NCBI GenBank assembly: GCA_021740905.1
Contig: JAIOYV010000040.1
Coordinates: 1 to 60,225 of the forward strand
DNA from: Bacteroidales bacterium
GTDB taxonomy: Bacteria; Bacteroidota; Bacteroidia; Bacteroidales; M50B96
DNA: 60,225 bases
Reading direction: 5' to 3'
Below, piece by piece: positions 45,004 through 54,226 of this stretch. Position numbers and translations under genes: made by a program. A model generated the notes under the pieces. It ran no database searches, had not been told where the DNA came from, and saw only the letters and a list, made by a program, of their open reading frames with translations. Positions within the stretch are counted from its first letter, which is position 1, and each line of letters begins with the position of its first letter.

Positions 45004-46035
45004 ATGACAACAAGAACTGAATATTGGGAAGAACTTTTAGTTCTGGCAGCCGAAATTAAGGAGTTGGAGCCTTGGGGGTGGATGTACGAATCGGATATTT
45101 TTGGGGTGGAAGACCCAGTTACTGGTATAGTGAATTATGTCAGCATAATGGGAAACTTGGGCGAGCATTATTCTGTTAGTGCATACATGGGCGAGGAAGG
45201 TTTGAAAAGCTATATTTATTTTAACGAGAACCACGAAACTTTGCCACCCGAAACCATTCTTGAAATGCCTCAGCTAATGCTTTCTTTCGAGTACAGGGAT
45301 CGCCTACAAAAGGAGGATTATGAATTAATCAAAAAATCGAAATTGAAATTTAGGGGCAGTAATTCGTGGCCATTATTTAAACAATATTCACCTGGTTTTT
45401 TGCCCTATACCTTAGAGCCTGCCGAACAACGCACTATGTTGTATATTTTGCAGCAGGCCATTGAGGTGGCGAAACGGTTCAAAGATGATGAAGAGGTAAT
45501 TTTTCACCCCGATCCTGAAAAAGAGGATTATTACATGATCCGAAAACCTGAAACCAAGAACAACGAAATAATTTGGACCGATACATTTCAGGAAATAGTT
45601 TACCCTTCGGACATAATTCAGAGTAGGGTTTCAACGGAAATGATCAGCAGTTTTAACAAAATGCCTCTTGGTAGCCTTATCTTTGCAGCTGATCTTTTTA
45701 TCCTAAACCACCCTACGGAAGAGCCCGGACATAAGGTATTCTTTCCCTATCTTTTATTATTGGTCGAAAAAAACAGCCGAATGGTCGTAGGCACTGAGAT
45801 GCTTACACCCATGGATGGATTTGACGAAATGTTGTCTAAAGCACCTGAGACATTATTAAAATTCTTATTAAATCAAGATGCAAAGCCAAAGAAAGTCCAG
45901 GTCCAATCCGAAAGGTTATTTAATTTGTTGGAGCCATTATTTGAGGATTTAATCTTTATCAGTTTGGAATTGATACCCAACTTAGGGTATTTAAAGGAGA
46001 CAAAAGATGATTTGATGGGAATGATGGGGGGATAA
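45004..46035 (+). CDS. DUF7309/DUF6930-like protein
   Basis: A 343-residue, probably cytosolic protein. The N-terminal half (about 1-110: ELEPWGWMYESDIFGVEDPVTG, VSIMGNLGEHYSVSAYMGEEGL) resembles the family I know as DUF7309, and the C-terminal half (about 150-330) resembles DUF6930. These names are from memory and were not searched. No catalytic motif is visible. It has no signal peptide and lies downstream of the PorE-like gene without a clear link. The function is unknown. Confidence 0.7.
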   Translation: MTTRTEYWEELLVLAAEIKELEPWGWMYESDIFGVEDPVTGIVNYVSIMGNLGEHYSVSAYMGEEGLKSYIYFNENHETLPPETILEMPQLMLSFEYRDRLQKEDYELIKKSKLKFRGSNSWPLFKQYSPGFLPYTLEPAEQRTMLYILQQAIEVAKRFKDDEEVIFHPDPEKEDYYMIRKPETKNNEIIWTDTFQEIVYPSDIIQSRVSTEMISSFNKMPLGSLIFAADLFILNHPTEEPGHKVFFPYLLLLVEKNSRMVVGTEMLTPMDGFDEMLSKAPETLLKFLLNQDAKPKKVQVQSERLFNLLEPLFEDLIFISLELIPNLGYLKETKDDLMGMMGG

Positions 46036-46049
46036 TATGCGGTTCAATT

Positions 46050-46210
46050 GCACACATTCAGGATCATTTTATTTTTAAATATTGTGTCGCCGCCTACGGG
46101 GCTTTTATGATATCACCCCATTTTTTTTTTACCATACTGCCGCTCCTAACGGAGCTATGAAAATCCCGTCAGGGATGATGGTATGGTAGAAATGTGTCAC
46201 CAAAATGCTT
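46050..46210. repeat. Hairpin-series intergenic element
   Basis: An outer inverted repeat TACCATAC/GTATGGTA (46130-46188) contains hairpins GCTCC/GGAGC (46142-46155) and ATCCC/GGGAT (46163-46176); further short palindromes (GCCGCCTACGGGGC and GTGCCGTAGGTAC) lie on either side. It fills the gap between two convergent genes and looks like a dispersed non-coding repeat. Confidence 0.5.
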
Positions 46211-46265
46211 TGAAGTGCCGTAGGTACGACAGTCTATAAGCGTATTTGAACGGACACGATATTTG

Positions 46266-47258
46266 TCAACCATTCACCTCACTCAACACCTTTTCCACAT
46301 CCTCAAGGCATTTTGTTTCCATCAGTTTGGCACGCAAATCGGCGGCCCCATAAAAGCCATTGGTGTAAATTTTAAAGAATCGTTTCAGGATATTGAAGTT
46401 CATTTCCTTGCCCCAGGTTTCCACAAAAAGGCTGGCATGTTTCCAGAGCAATTGTATTTTTTCTTCTGTTGAAGGAATTTTTTTATCAGGATTGAAAATC
46501 CAGGGGTCTTTGAAAATACCCCGACCAATCATTACCCCATCCACCTTGTACTGATCAATTTTTGAGAGGCAATCTTCCATCGAGAACAAATCGCCATTGC
46601 CAAGCAGCAGGGTTTCGGGCGAAAGTTCATCGCGCAGTTTTACGGCTTTTCCAATCTCATCCCACTCAGCCGGAAAATCCGACATCATCTTTTGTGTCCT
46701 TCCATGAAGGATCAATGCAGCGGGTTTTGTTTCCAGAAGATGTGGTATCCAACTTTCGGTTTCATGTTTTTTGATGCCCGTGCGGGTTTTTACGCTCACA
46801 GGCAGATGGGTGGCCTCCTGGGTGGCCCGGATAATTTCTTTGGCCTGATCGGGGAAAGCTATAAGAGCCGAGCAGGTGGCTTGCTTAACAATCTTTTTCA
46901 CAGGGCAGCCCATGTTAATGTCGATGCCATCAAAGTCCCACTCTTCGTTGAGCATTTTAGTGGTCCGGTGAAATTTTTCAGGGTCAGAACCCCAAATCTG
47001 AGCCACCAGTTTCACGTTCATTTTTTTGAGGAGTGCCCTTTCGCTTTCGTTCATCTTTAGCCGGTGGCTTACCTTTTCTTTCCCAACAGGGTGGCACATA
47101 CCATCGGTGGAGGTGAATTCGGTGAACAGAACTTGCAAATAATCGGGGTGTGAAATGGACAGGACAATCTCACGAAAAACCGTGTCGGTGACATCCTCCA
47201 TAGGGGCCAACGAGAAAATGGGTTTATGTATATCTTTCCAGAAATTCGTTTTCTGCAT
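46266..47258 (-). CDS. tRNA-dihydrouridine synthase
   Basis: A 330-residue FMN enzyme that reduces uridine to dihydrouridine in tRNA. The TIM-barrel start is FSLAPMEDVTDTVFRE; VKLVAQIWGSD and IDINMGCPVKKIVKQATCSALI follow, where the Cys of GCP is the catalytic acid. VSVKTRTGI, LILHGRT and GVMIGRGIFKDPWIF are the remaining FMN- and RNA-binding motifs. Which Dus subtype it is cannot be decided by eye. It appears to stand alone. Confidence 0.93.
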   Translation of the reverse strand: MQKTNFWKDIHKPIFSLAPMEDVTDTVFREIVLSISHPDYLQVLFTEFTSTDGMCHPVGKEKVSHRLKMNESERALLKKMNVKLVAQIWGSDPEKFHRTTKMLNEEWDFDGIDINMGCPVKKIVKQATCSALIAFPDQAKEIIRATQEATHLPVSVKTRTGIKKHETESWIPHLLETKPAALILHGRTQKMMSDFPAEWDEIGKAVKLRDELSPETLLLGNGDLFSMEDCLSKIDQYKVDGVMIGRGIFKDPWIFNPDKKIPSTEEKIQLLWKHASLFVETWGKEMNFNILKRFFKIYTNGFYGAADLRAKLMETKCLEDVEKVLSEVNG

Positions 47259-47382
47259 CTTAAATGAATATCCTTAATTTTGCGCAAAACAATATAAAAT
47301 TAGTGAAACATCGACACTATTGTTTAAAACAGCAATTTTTGGTAACATTACAACGTATTAGCAACGCATAAAAACAAGGGAT

Positions 47383-48762
47383 TTGAAACATAAATGTAGT
47401 ATTCTTTTAATGATTGTATTGGGAGTGTTTCTGAGTTTTACCTGCCAATCGCAGGTGAAAAAACCGAAGCCTCCACTTACGCGGATATTGTTTGTTTTCG
47501 ATGCTTCGCAAAGTATGCTGGGGAATTGGGAAAGCGACCGTAAAATTACCATCGCCCGGTCTATGCTCATCAATATGGTCGACAGTGTGGGCAAACTTGA
47601 AAATGTGGAGATGGCCTTGCGTGTTTATGGGCACCAGTCGTATGTCCCCCCACAGGATTGTGGCGATACAAAACTTGAGGTGCCTTTTGGTGAGAATAAT
47701 GCTTTTAAGATCAAACAAAAATTGAGAGCTATCAGCCCAAAAGGAACTACACCTATTGCCCACTCGTTGGAATTGGCCGGCAATGATTTCCCGAATTGCG
47801 ACAAATGCCGGAATATCATCATCCTCATTACCGATGGAATTGAAGCTTGCGATGGCGACCCATGTGCGGTTTCGCTTGCTCTTCAGAAAAAAGGCATCGT
47901 TTTAAAACCATTTGTTATTGGCATTGGCCTCGACGTAGAGTTTCGTGAGACTTTCGAGTGTGTGGGGAATTATTTCGATGCCGCCGACGAAGAACAGTTC
48001 AGGGAAGTGTTCGGGGTAGTTATTTCGCAGGCACTAAACTCAACAACTGCCCAGGTAAATCTTCTGGATATCTATGGCAAGCCCACCGAGACCAATGTGA
48101 ACATGACTTTTTACGATAATTTTTCGGGCAAGATAATGCACAATTATGTACATACCATAAATAATCGGGGAGTTCCCGATACGGTGATCCTCGACCCCCT
48201 TGTGAAATATAATATGGTGGTACATACTATTCCGCCTGTACGGGTCGATAGTATTGTGCTTACACCTGGAAAGCATACCATTATCCCAGCCGATGCTCCT
48301 CAGGGAAGCCTGTTGGTTAAATCGACTAGCAACCAACACCGTGATTTGGAATTTTTAGTTCGCAAACAAGGGGGGTGTGAAACGCTGAACCGCCAGAAGG
48401 TAAATCGACCGGAAAAGTATTTGATTGGCAAATACGATATCGAAATCATGACTTTGCCTAAAATTGTCCTTACGGCTATTGAAGTGACTCCCAATGCCGA
48501 AACCAAAATAGAAATCCCCAATCCGGGCCTGGCAACATTTTTAATGAAAGCTACAGGTTATGGAAGCATTTATCTTATGGAAGAGAATCAACAGAAGTGG
48601 ATCAAAAACCTGAACCCCGAATTGACCAACGAAACCCTGATATTGCAACCCGGTTCATACTTTGTTTCATTCCGAACGAAAAACTCCAAGCAAACCCTGT
48701 ACACCATCACAAAGGATTTTACCATACGATCGGGTAGCTCGGAGCAGGTGCAATTGTATTAG
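47383..48762 (+). CDS. Exported von Willebrand factor A protein
   Basis: A 459-residue exported protein. The VWA domain (about 30-215) has the metal-ion adhesion site: DASQS, the Thr of GTTPIAHSL, and TDGIEACDGDP. The following 240 residues are beta-rich (two or three Ig/CNA-B-like units). The start is a TTG at 47383 giving signal peptide KHKCSILLMIVLGVFLSFTC, since a stop lies just upstream and the first ATG (47410) would cut the signal peptide short. Surface or periplasmic binding is likely but the ligand is unknown. It converges with the GH81 gene 12 bases away. Confidence 0.82.
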   Translation: MKHKCSILLMIVLGVFLSFTCQSQVKKPKPPLTRILFVFDASQSMLGNWESDRKITIARSMLINMVDSVGKLENVEMALRVYGHQSYVPPQDCGDTKLEVPFGENNAFKIKQKLRAISPKGTTPIAHSLELAGNDFPNCDKCRNIIILITDGIEACDGDPCAVSLALQKKGIVLKPFVIGIGLDVEFRETFECVGNYFDAADEEQFREVFGVVISQALNSTTAQVNLLDIYGKPTETNVNMTFYDNFSGKIMHNYVHTINNRGVPDTVILDPLVKYNMVVHTIPPVRVDSIVLTPGKHTIIPADAPQGSLLVKSTSNQHRDLEFLVRKQGGCETLNRQKVNRPEKYLIGKYDIEIMTLPKIVLTAIEVTPNAETKIEIPNPGLATFLMKATGYGSIYLMEENQQKWIKNLNPELTNETLILQPGSYFVSFRTKNSKQTLYTITKDFTIRSGSSEQVQLY

Positions 48763-48774
48763 GATTTTTCAAAT

Positions 48775-51700
48775 CTATTTGATCACCTTAAAAACCGATG
48801 AGCTTTTTCCATTTATCACTTTAAAGAGATATAACCCTGATTCAAAACTGCTCATATCGAATTTAAAATACCTATTTGAAACGGCGAAATTAGTAATCTC
48901 TTTTCCAGTGTAATCATATACTGTTATCTCCTTTTCTCCTGCTGGAAATTCAATATTCAGAATATCTGTTACCGGGTTTGGATAAAATTTCACCTCGAAG
49001 TTTTCGCCATTATCAGCAATAGATAGTGGTTGACAGCTACCAACCACATAAGTATCCATGTTTGCGGAATTATTATGTTCACCTTGCCCGGGGTAGGAGT
49101 AGGTGTAATAAAAATGGATAAGAGTTCCTTCGCTGGCTGAAATTTGATAAGGTACGTTTGGAGTTACCGGATAACCCGGCAAAGGGCCGCTGGGACTTGT
49201 CCCATAATACAAAATACAAGTGGGGCTGCCCATGCCTGCTAATGATGGAATAAAAGTTATGGTTGGATTGTTGTCGTCGGGTGAAAATTCATAGTCGAAT
49301 TCCCCGTTCCCGGATGTGCCATAACATGATGGTGCCTCGGTTATTGTAACATTTACTTCTAGCGATGTGGTTGAGCTTCCATCGTTATCGGTAGCAATTG
49401 CAGTTAAACTATATTGGCCCACAGAAGGAGTCCAGTTGATTTCATAAGGAAATTGGGTTGCAGTTCCCAGAAATAAACTATTTACGTAGAATTTTACATC
49501 TGCAACATAGCCAATTAAATCGGAAGCAAGGGCTGATATGTTGATGGTTTCGCCGGTGATAAATTCTGAATTGTTGGCCGGGGAGAATATGGATACTTTG
49601 GGGGCAACATTAGAGGTGGTGCTCGAAATTACATACACTTCATCATCATCGGAATAGCTACCGTTGTCAACTGTTAATTTAATCAGATAAACCCCTTCTA
49701 CTAAGGATGACAATCCGGGTTGAGCAACCTGCGTATTTGAAAACACAAGACTCGACGGCCCATATACTTGCGTCCATGAATAGGATAAACCGGCAGTGCC
49801 TGGATTTGTGCTACCACTGCCATCCAATGTGGTGATCGAATTGGGAAGTAAAACAAGGATATTGTCGCCGGCATTGGCTAGAGGTTGATCGTAAGGAAGA
49901 GGTGAACTGTATGCAAAGGTCATATTTCCCAGGTTGAGTTCGCCATTTTCAAAGGACAATCGCAAGACTTGGTTGCCGCTTTTTAGTGGAATATCATTTA
50001 CTGTTTTATTTGTCCAGGTGCCCCAATTGCCGGAATAACTAACCGTAATCCCTGTTTTGATCACCACCCCATCCGATTCCATTTTGAAGGGGCCACCTCC
50101 GCTTTGGTTTCCGCAAGCGTACCTGAAAACGAGTGTATATAATCCTGCCTGCTGCACATCGATTGTGTATTCCAGCCATTCACCGGATGAAATCCATCCT
50201 ACAACAGCCCCTTCGGTGAAATCCATCGAGGCATCCACATATTCGCTTTCCCGGAAATCTCCTTCATTTTTGGGCGAAACATCGCTGTATGAAATGCCCT
50301 GGCCAATGCCTCCTTCAAAAATATCGAAATGCCCTGCTTGAATCGTTCCGGGTATTTCGGACGGATAACCCAAATAAGGTAATTGCTCGCCAACAATTAC
50401 TGTTATCAGATTACTGATCCCAAAGTTATTCCCTTCATAAATTCTTGCATAGAAACTGTGCTTACCAACGCCAAGATTGGTGGCCTGAAAAGTAAAAGGT
50501 GCCTGGCTGATCTGGCCGATCATGGTTTCCCCATCCACAAATTCTACCTGCGTAGGCGTTCCTCCGCTTACAGAAAGGAGCAACTCCACACTTCCTCCTG
50601 GATATGCCTCCGGGAAACTTGATGACAATGTTCCATTCATGGAAATATCTTTGCTGGTGGCCATCCTCTGGGCCGGAACAGCAAGCATAAAACCATTAGA
50701 ATAGGTGACAACTATGGGGCTGTTCCCATAATTGTGTGCTGTATAAATTGTGTCACCGCCTTGGGTGAAAGCTGCCGCCAATGGGTGATTGGCAGTTAAT
50801 GTCGCATCGACCCTCCCAAGTACATTCATTGAATGGAGCCAATGGTAAGTCTGGGCATCGGAAATTCCAAATTTGAGCGATCGCTGTGGATAGGAATCGT
50901 ACATATCAATGGCTGCTTGCGGATCGATAAATGCCAGGTACTCCCACATTACATCGTGCCATAAATTGTCGTTCGCCTCATTCACTAAAATGCCGGTGTG
51001 TTGCTCAATCTCAGACCATACCTGGTTGACGTAATTTGTGTCCTGTCCCAGATACAGCGATCCGCCATGTATGGGGTACATTTCGATGCCGTAAGATGCT
51101 GCAATATCGGCGGTCCAGAAAGTGCCATTGTCGTAGCTATTGCCCCAAACCCGCGAAACCAGGCTGTATTGTTGTGAGGGTTGAAACACCCTGTCGTACA
51201 TATCGAACCAATACTCTTGAATGGCGGATTGTTCGGTGGTATAGAGATAAATCCCCAAATCCCTTATTGAATCGTTTCCGGTAATCGATCCCCAATGGAT
51301 GAGCGACGAATTAAACTGCATACTCTCGGATGTTGACTCCTGGTCGTTTCCTTGCGGAAAAGTAGCAAAGCCGTTGGCCCAGCAATGCCCGGCATAAGGA
51401 CTAAAATTTCGGAGGAAGGGGAACATGCTGTCGTCGCGTTTGGCATTGGCCGCATCGCGGATCAAATAGTTGATCATTTCGCCCCATTGGTTTGCCCAGC
51501 CAGGCTCGAACTGCTCGACAAACGAAGCGGCATGGATAAAGTATCCCCAATGAAAATGATGGTCGTTTATGTTATCGTCCTGGCCATGTCCGGCAGGATA
51601 GCCTATCAGGACAGACCAGGGCGCATAGTAATAAAATAAAAAGGCCACTTCACCAGCTTCTGCCTTAAGCCAATCTTCCAAACGGTTTCTTATGGTTGAA

Positions 51701-52905
51701 AGGATTTTACCTCTGGCAATTGTATCGCCCGTTAAATCGGCAATGCGGGCAGTCTGGATCAAACGGTTCATCATTTGGCCTTCGTTGTACGAATCGGTCC
51801 AACTGTCTAATCCATCATTCTCCAAAAGCTGGACTTTCTCCATAATCTTTTGAGGGCTGAAACCTGAGCTATAATAATCCAGGTAGGGTAGGGTAGGTAA
51901 AATCCCATGAAAAGTGTTTTCGACACTGAACGAATTTCCATCCAGGGTTTTTAGTTCACCCCTTATGGTGGCATAAGAATATTGACTGGGAACCGGCGAA
52001 TTGGCTGCCAGGTTCGACCATTGATGAGGAAGTAAACCAATCAGCATCGTTGTGTCAGTGCCTTCTTTTACATCGGTTTCAACCACAAAATCGGTTCGTA
52101 CTACCGAAGTGCTCTCGTCATATTCCCAGCTTGTTATTGTATTCACAGGAAAAACATAAGCGTATTTTTTATATTCGTTGGCAACAGTCGTGATGTTTGT
52201 GGCAGTGAGGGGAATAAAAGCCAGCGACCAGTAATTTTTTCCATTCAGGGTTGATGTATATATATTTCCAGCCTGGGTCCAGGTACTTCCAAGCGGAGCA
52301 TAAATGGCAAAGTCGGCACCGTTGTGGGCATTGGTAATAATTATCATTTCGTTGGAAATGGTAACTGTCCCTTCGGTTATGGTGACTTGTGCCACATCAG
52401 TCGAATCTTTTGTGAAGTAGAGGAGGGGCATTCCAATACCGGCTGTGGCCTGGAAATTATGGCCTGTATTACTCCAATCCATAGTCACTGTCCAGTCGGA
52501 AAAATCTGAGACCCTGGCTGCGCTTGCATTCAATCCGCTAATCCCAACAGTAACCGGCTCAAAACTATCGATAACTCCCCAGGGCATGTAAGTTACCACC
52601 AATCCAGTGGTTTTGGTTTTAAGGGTAAATGGATAATTGAAAAGATTATCGGCATGGGCTTCTTTTATCTTTTTCGACCACCAGTCGTTGGTTGGAGCCG
52701 GTTTTGTGGCTGCTACTCCAGTTGTGTAAGGCGTACCTGTTGGAAAATGGTTTCTACCTGCCGCATCCAGTCCTGGGTATTGTGTGGTATAAGCACCTGC
52801 TCCAACATTTACAAATTGTCCATACGAAGTGAGGCCTAAGTGGGCCAAAAATAGAACGATTACAATTTGAGCAAATCGCTGTGATGTTTTTAAAAATCCT
52901 TTCAT
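48775..52905 (-). CDS. GH81 endo-beta-1,3-glucanase with CBM6, CBM56-like and T9SS domains
   Basis: A 1376-residue secreted laminarinase. Signal peptide to about residue 29. The GH81 domain (about 60-740) has the catalytic acid region DDNINDHHFHWGYF (Asp448) and the base region GNDQESTSE (Glu523 and Glu527), with spacing like characterised GH81 enzymes. Next come an Ig-like unit, a CBM6 (845-985), a PKD-like domain (990-1085, DGSGSTNPGTAGLSYSWTQ), a bacterial Ig domain (1100-1180), a CBM56-like beta-1,3-glucan-binding domain (1187-1290, ending SYPGQGEHNNSANMDTYVVG) and a type A sorting domain (YPNPVTDILNIEF). It should degrade laminarin or other beta-1,3-glucans outside the cell. Confidence 0.93.
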   Translation of the reverse strand: MKGFLKTSQRFAQIVIVLFLAHLGLTSYGQFVNVGAGAYTTQYPGLDAAGRNHFPTGTPYTTGVAATKPAPTNDWWSKKIKEAHADNLFNYPFTLKTKTTGLVVTYMPWGVIDSFEPVTVGISGLNASAARVSDFSDWTVTMDWSNTGHNFQATAGIGMPLLYFTKDSTDVAQVTITEGTVTISNEMIIITNAHNGADFAIYAPLGSTWTQAGNIYTSTLNGKNYWSLAFIPLTATNITTVANEYKKYAYVFPVNTITSWEYDESTSVVRTDFVVETDVKEGTDTTMLIGLLPHQWSNLAANSPVPSQYSYATIRGELKTLDGNSFSVENTFHGILPTLPYLDYYSSGFSPQKIMEKVQLLENDGLDSWTDSYNEGQMMNRLIQTARIADLTGDTIARGKILSTIRNRLEDWLKAEAGEVAFLFYYYAPWSVLIGYPAGHGQDDNINDHHFHWGYFIHAASFVEQFEPGWANQWGEMINYLIRDAANAKRDDSMFPFLRNFSPYAGHCWANGFATFPQGNDQESTSESMQFNSSLIHWGSITGNDSIRDLGIYLYTTEQSAIQEYWFDMYDRVFQPSQQYSLVSRVWGNSYDNGTFWTADIAASYGIEMYPIHGGSLYLGQDTNYVNQVWSEIEQHTGILVNEANDNLWHDVMWEYLAFIDPQAAIDMYDSYPQRSLKFGISDAQTYHWLHSMNVLGRVDATLTANHPLAAAFTQGGDTIYTAHNYGNSPIVVTYSNGFMLAVPAQRMATSKDISMNGTLSSSFPEAYPGGSVELLLSVSGGTPTQVEFVDGETMIGQISQAPFTFQATNLGVGKHSFYARIYEGNNFGISNLITVIVGEQLPYLGYPSEIPGTIQAGHFDIFEGGIGQGISYSDVSPKNEGDFRESEYVDASMDFTEGAVVGWISSGEWLEYTIDVQQAGLYTLVFRYACGNQSGGGPFKMESDGVVIKTGITVSYSGNWGTWTNKTVNDIPLKSGNQVLRLSFENGELNLGNMTFAYSSPLPYDQPLANAGDNILVLLPNSITTLDGSGSTNPGTAGLSYSWTQVYGPSSLVFSNTQVAQPGLSSLVEGVYLIKLTVDNGSYSDDDEVYVISSTTSNVAPKVSIFSPANNSEFITGETINISALASDLIGYVADVKFYVNSLFLGTATQFPYEINWTPSVGQYSLTAIATDNDGSSTTSLEVNVTITEAPSCYGTSGNGEFDYEFSPDDNNPTITFIPSLAGMGSPTCILYYGTSPSGPLPGYPVTPNVPYQISASEGTLIHFYYTYSYPGQGEHNNSANMDTYVVGSCQPLSIADNGENFEVKFYPNPVTDILNIEFPAGEKEITVYDYTGKEITNFAVSNRYFKFDMSSFESGLYLFKVINGKSSSVFKVIK

Positions 52906-52939
52906 TTCTTTTTTCCTTTTTGTGAATTCAATCCCATTT

Positions 52940-52947
52940 CAAAATTA
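52940..52947 (-). promoter_or_regulatory. Possible -7 element of the GH81 gene
   Basis: On the minus strand the sequence is TAATTTTG, matching TAnnTTTG, 35 bases before the ATG. No clear -33 element is present, which fits a regulated promoter. Confidence 0.4.
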
Positions 52948-53004
52948 AGGAAACAAACATCGGCAATAAAATATGGAAAATAGAAATTGCTACCCCATTT
53001 TGCT

Positions 53005-53105
53005 TACATCATGGATATTAAATTCTACATCATGGTTACATCAAAATAGGGTGGGATTGCTAAATGTCAAGAATTTATATTTGGGTATTAATTGTTTTTA
53101 CATCA
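53005..53105 (-). promoter_or_regulatory. TACATCA direct repeats upstream of GH81
   Basis: TACATCATGG occurs at 53005-53014 and 53026-53035, and TACATCA again at 53037-53043 and 53099-53105. The first three starts are 21 and 11 bases apart, close to whole helical turns, as expected for an operator bound by a multimeric regulator. They lie 60-170 bases upstream of the possible GH81 start of transcription. Confidence 0.45.
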
Positions 53106-53145
53106 GTTTCTCGCATTTTGCCATCGTTTGCCATCATTTTCAACT

Positions 53146-53162
53146 GTCCCAATTTTTGGGAC
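53146..53162 (+). other. Hairpin GTCCCAA/TTGGGAC
   Basis: Seven perfect base pairs around a TTT loop, followed by GTTTCTTTCC. It is in the leader of the HAD gene and could be an attenuator-like or terminator-like structure. Confidence 0.4.
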
Positions 53163-53222
53163 GTTTCTTTCCTTTCCTGAAAAATTTCCCACCTTTGCGT
53201 TTCATAGATTTAAGCATTGAAA

Positions 53223-54065
53223 ATGTCTCATAAACAAGCTAATATTATTTTTACTGATCTGGATGGCACCTTGCTTAATTCGAAAGGGGAATGTAGCTCG
53301 GCGGATTACCAAAGCCTGTTTGCCTTGAAGAAAAAACAAATTATCCGTGTTGCCGCCACAGGTCGTTCCCTTTTTTCAGCCCATAAAGTGCTGGCCCCCG
53401 ATTTTCCCATCGACTATTTGATTTTCTCCTCCGGTGCCGGGATTATGGACTGGCAGCACAAAAAGATTCTACATCGTCAGCAACTCAGTTCCGATCAGGT
53501 AATTTCGATTACAAAAACGCTAAAAGAAAGCGATGTTGATTTTATGCTGCATTACCCCATCCCCGAAAACCATCACTTTGTGTACCATTCAACAGGAAAG
53601 TACAACCCCGATTTTTACAAGCGCATCGAAATTTATAAAGCCTTTGCCGAACCTATGTTCCTGAGTGAGGAGACTTTTGGGGCTGCCTGCCAGTTTATTG
53701 CCATAATCCATAAGGATGTAGGACTTTACGCCAAAATTGCAGAACTGTTTCCCGATGTAAAGGTTATCCGTGCCACCTCGCCCCTCGACCATGAGTCGAT
53801 ATGGATTGAGATTTTTCCGGCGAATGTTTCCAAAGGGAAGGCTGCATGCTGGCTGTGTTCCTATCTGAAAATCGACCCCTCCAACACCATCGGTATAGGC
53901 AACGACTATAACGACATCGACCTGCTGGATTTCACGGCACAAAGCTATGTGGTCGAAAATGCACCTGAGGATTTGAAAAGCCTTTATCCGGTCTGTGGTC
54001 ATCACAACGAGAGTGCCTTTTCGGGAGTAGTCAAGAATTGGAGTATAGAGGAATTTGGGAATTAA
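53223..54065 (+). CDS. Cof-type HAD-superfamily phosphatase
   Basis: A 280-residue cytosolic phosphatase, likely acting on sugar phosphates or similar small substrates. Motif I is IIFTDLDGTLLNSKG (nucleophile Asp and acid Asp), motif II the Thr of RVAATGRS, motif III the Lys of VSKGKAACWL, and motif IV GIGNDYNDIDLL. The cap insertion between motifs II and III is of the C2 type. I start at the ATG 53223 (MSHKQANIIF); the ATG at 53217 is equally possible. Confidence 0.9.
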   Translation: MSHKQANIIFTDLDGTLLNSKGECSSADYQSLFALKKKQIIRVAATGRSLFSAHKVLAPDFPIDYLIFSSGAGIMDWQHKKILHRQQLSSDQVISITKTLKESDVDFMLHYPIPENHHFVYHSTGKYNPDFYKRIEIYKAFAEPMFLSEETFGAACQFIAIIHKDVGLYAKIAELFPDVKVIRATSPLDHESIWIEIFPANVSKGKAACWLCSYLKIDPSNTIGIGNDYNDIDLLDFTAQSYVVENAPEDLKSLYPVCGHHNESAFSGVVKNWSIEEFGN

Positions 54066-54226
54066 GTAATTAAGAAATTTGGGGAATAAGGGAGACCTGT
54101 GCTGCTACACACCCATTACTCCATTACCAGAACTTGTCATACACTTAGTCGTTTATGTCAATGAAAAAAAATGTATTTTTAAACAAAATTTCCGTGGATA
54201 GGGTTTGATGAAAAAGAGATAATAGT

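Larger units (their letters stand above)
52906..53222. other. Divergent intergenic region between GH81 and HAD genes
   Basis: A 317-base region containing a possible GH81 promoter, four TACATCA repeats and a hairpin, all described separately. Confidence 0.5.
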
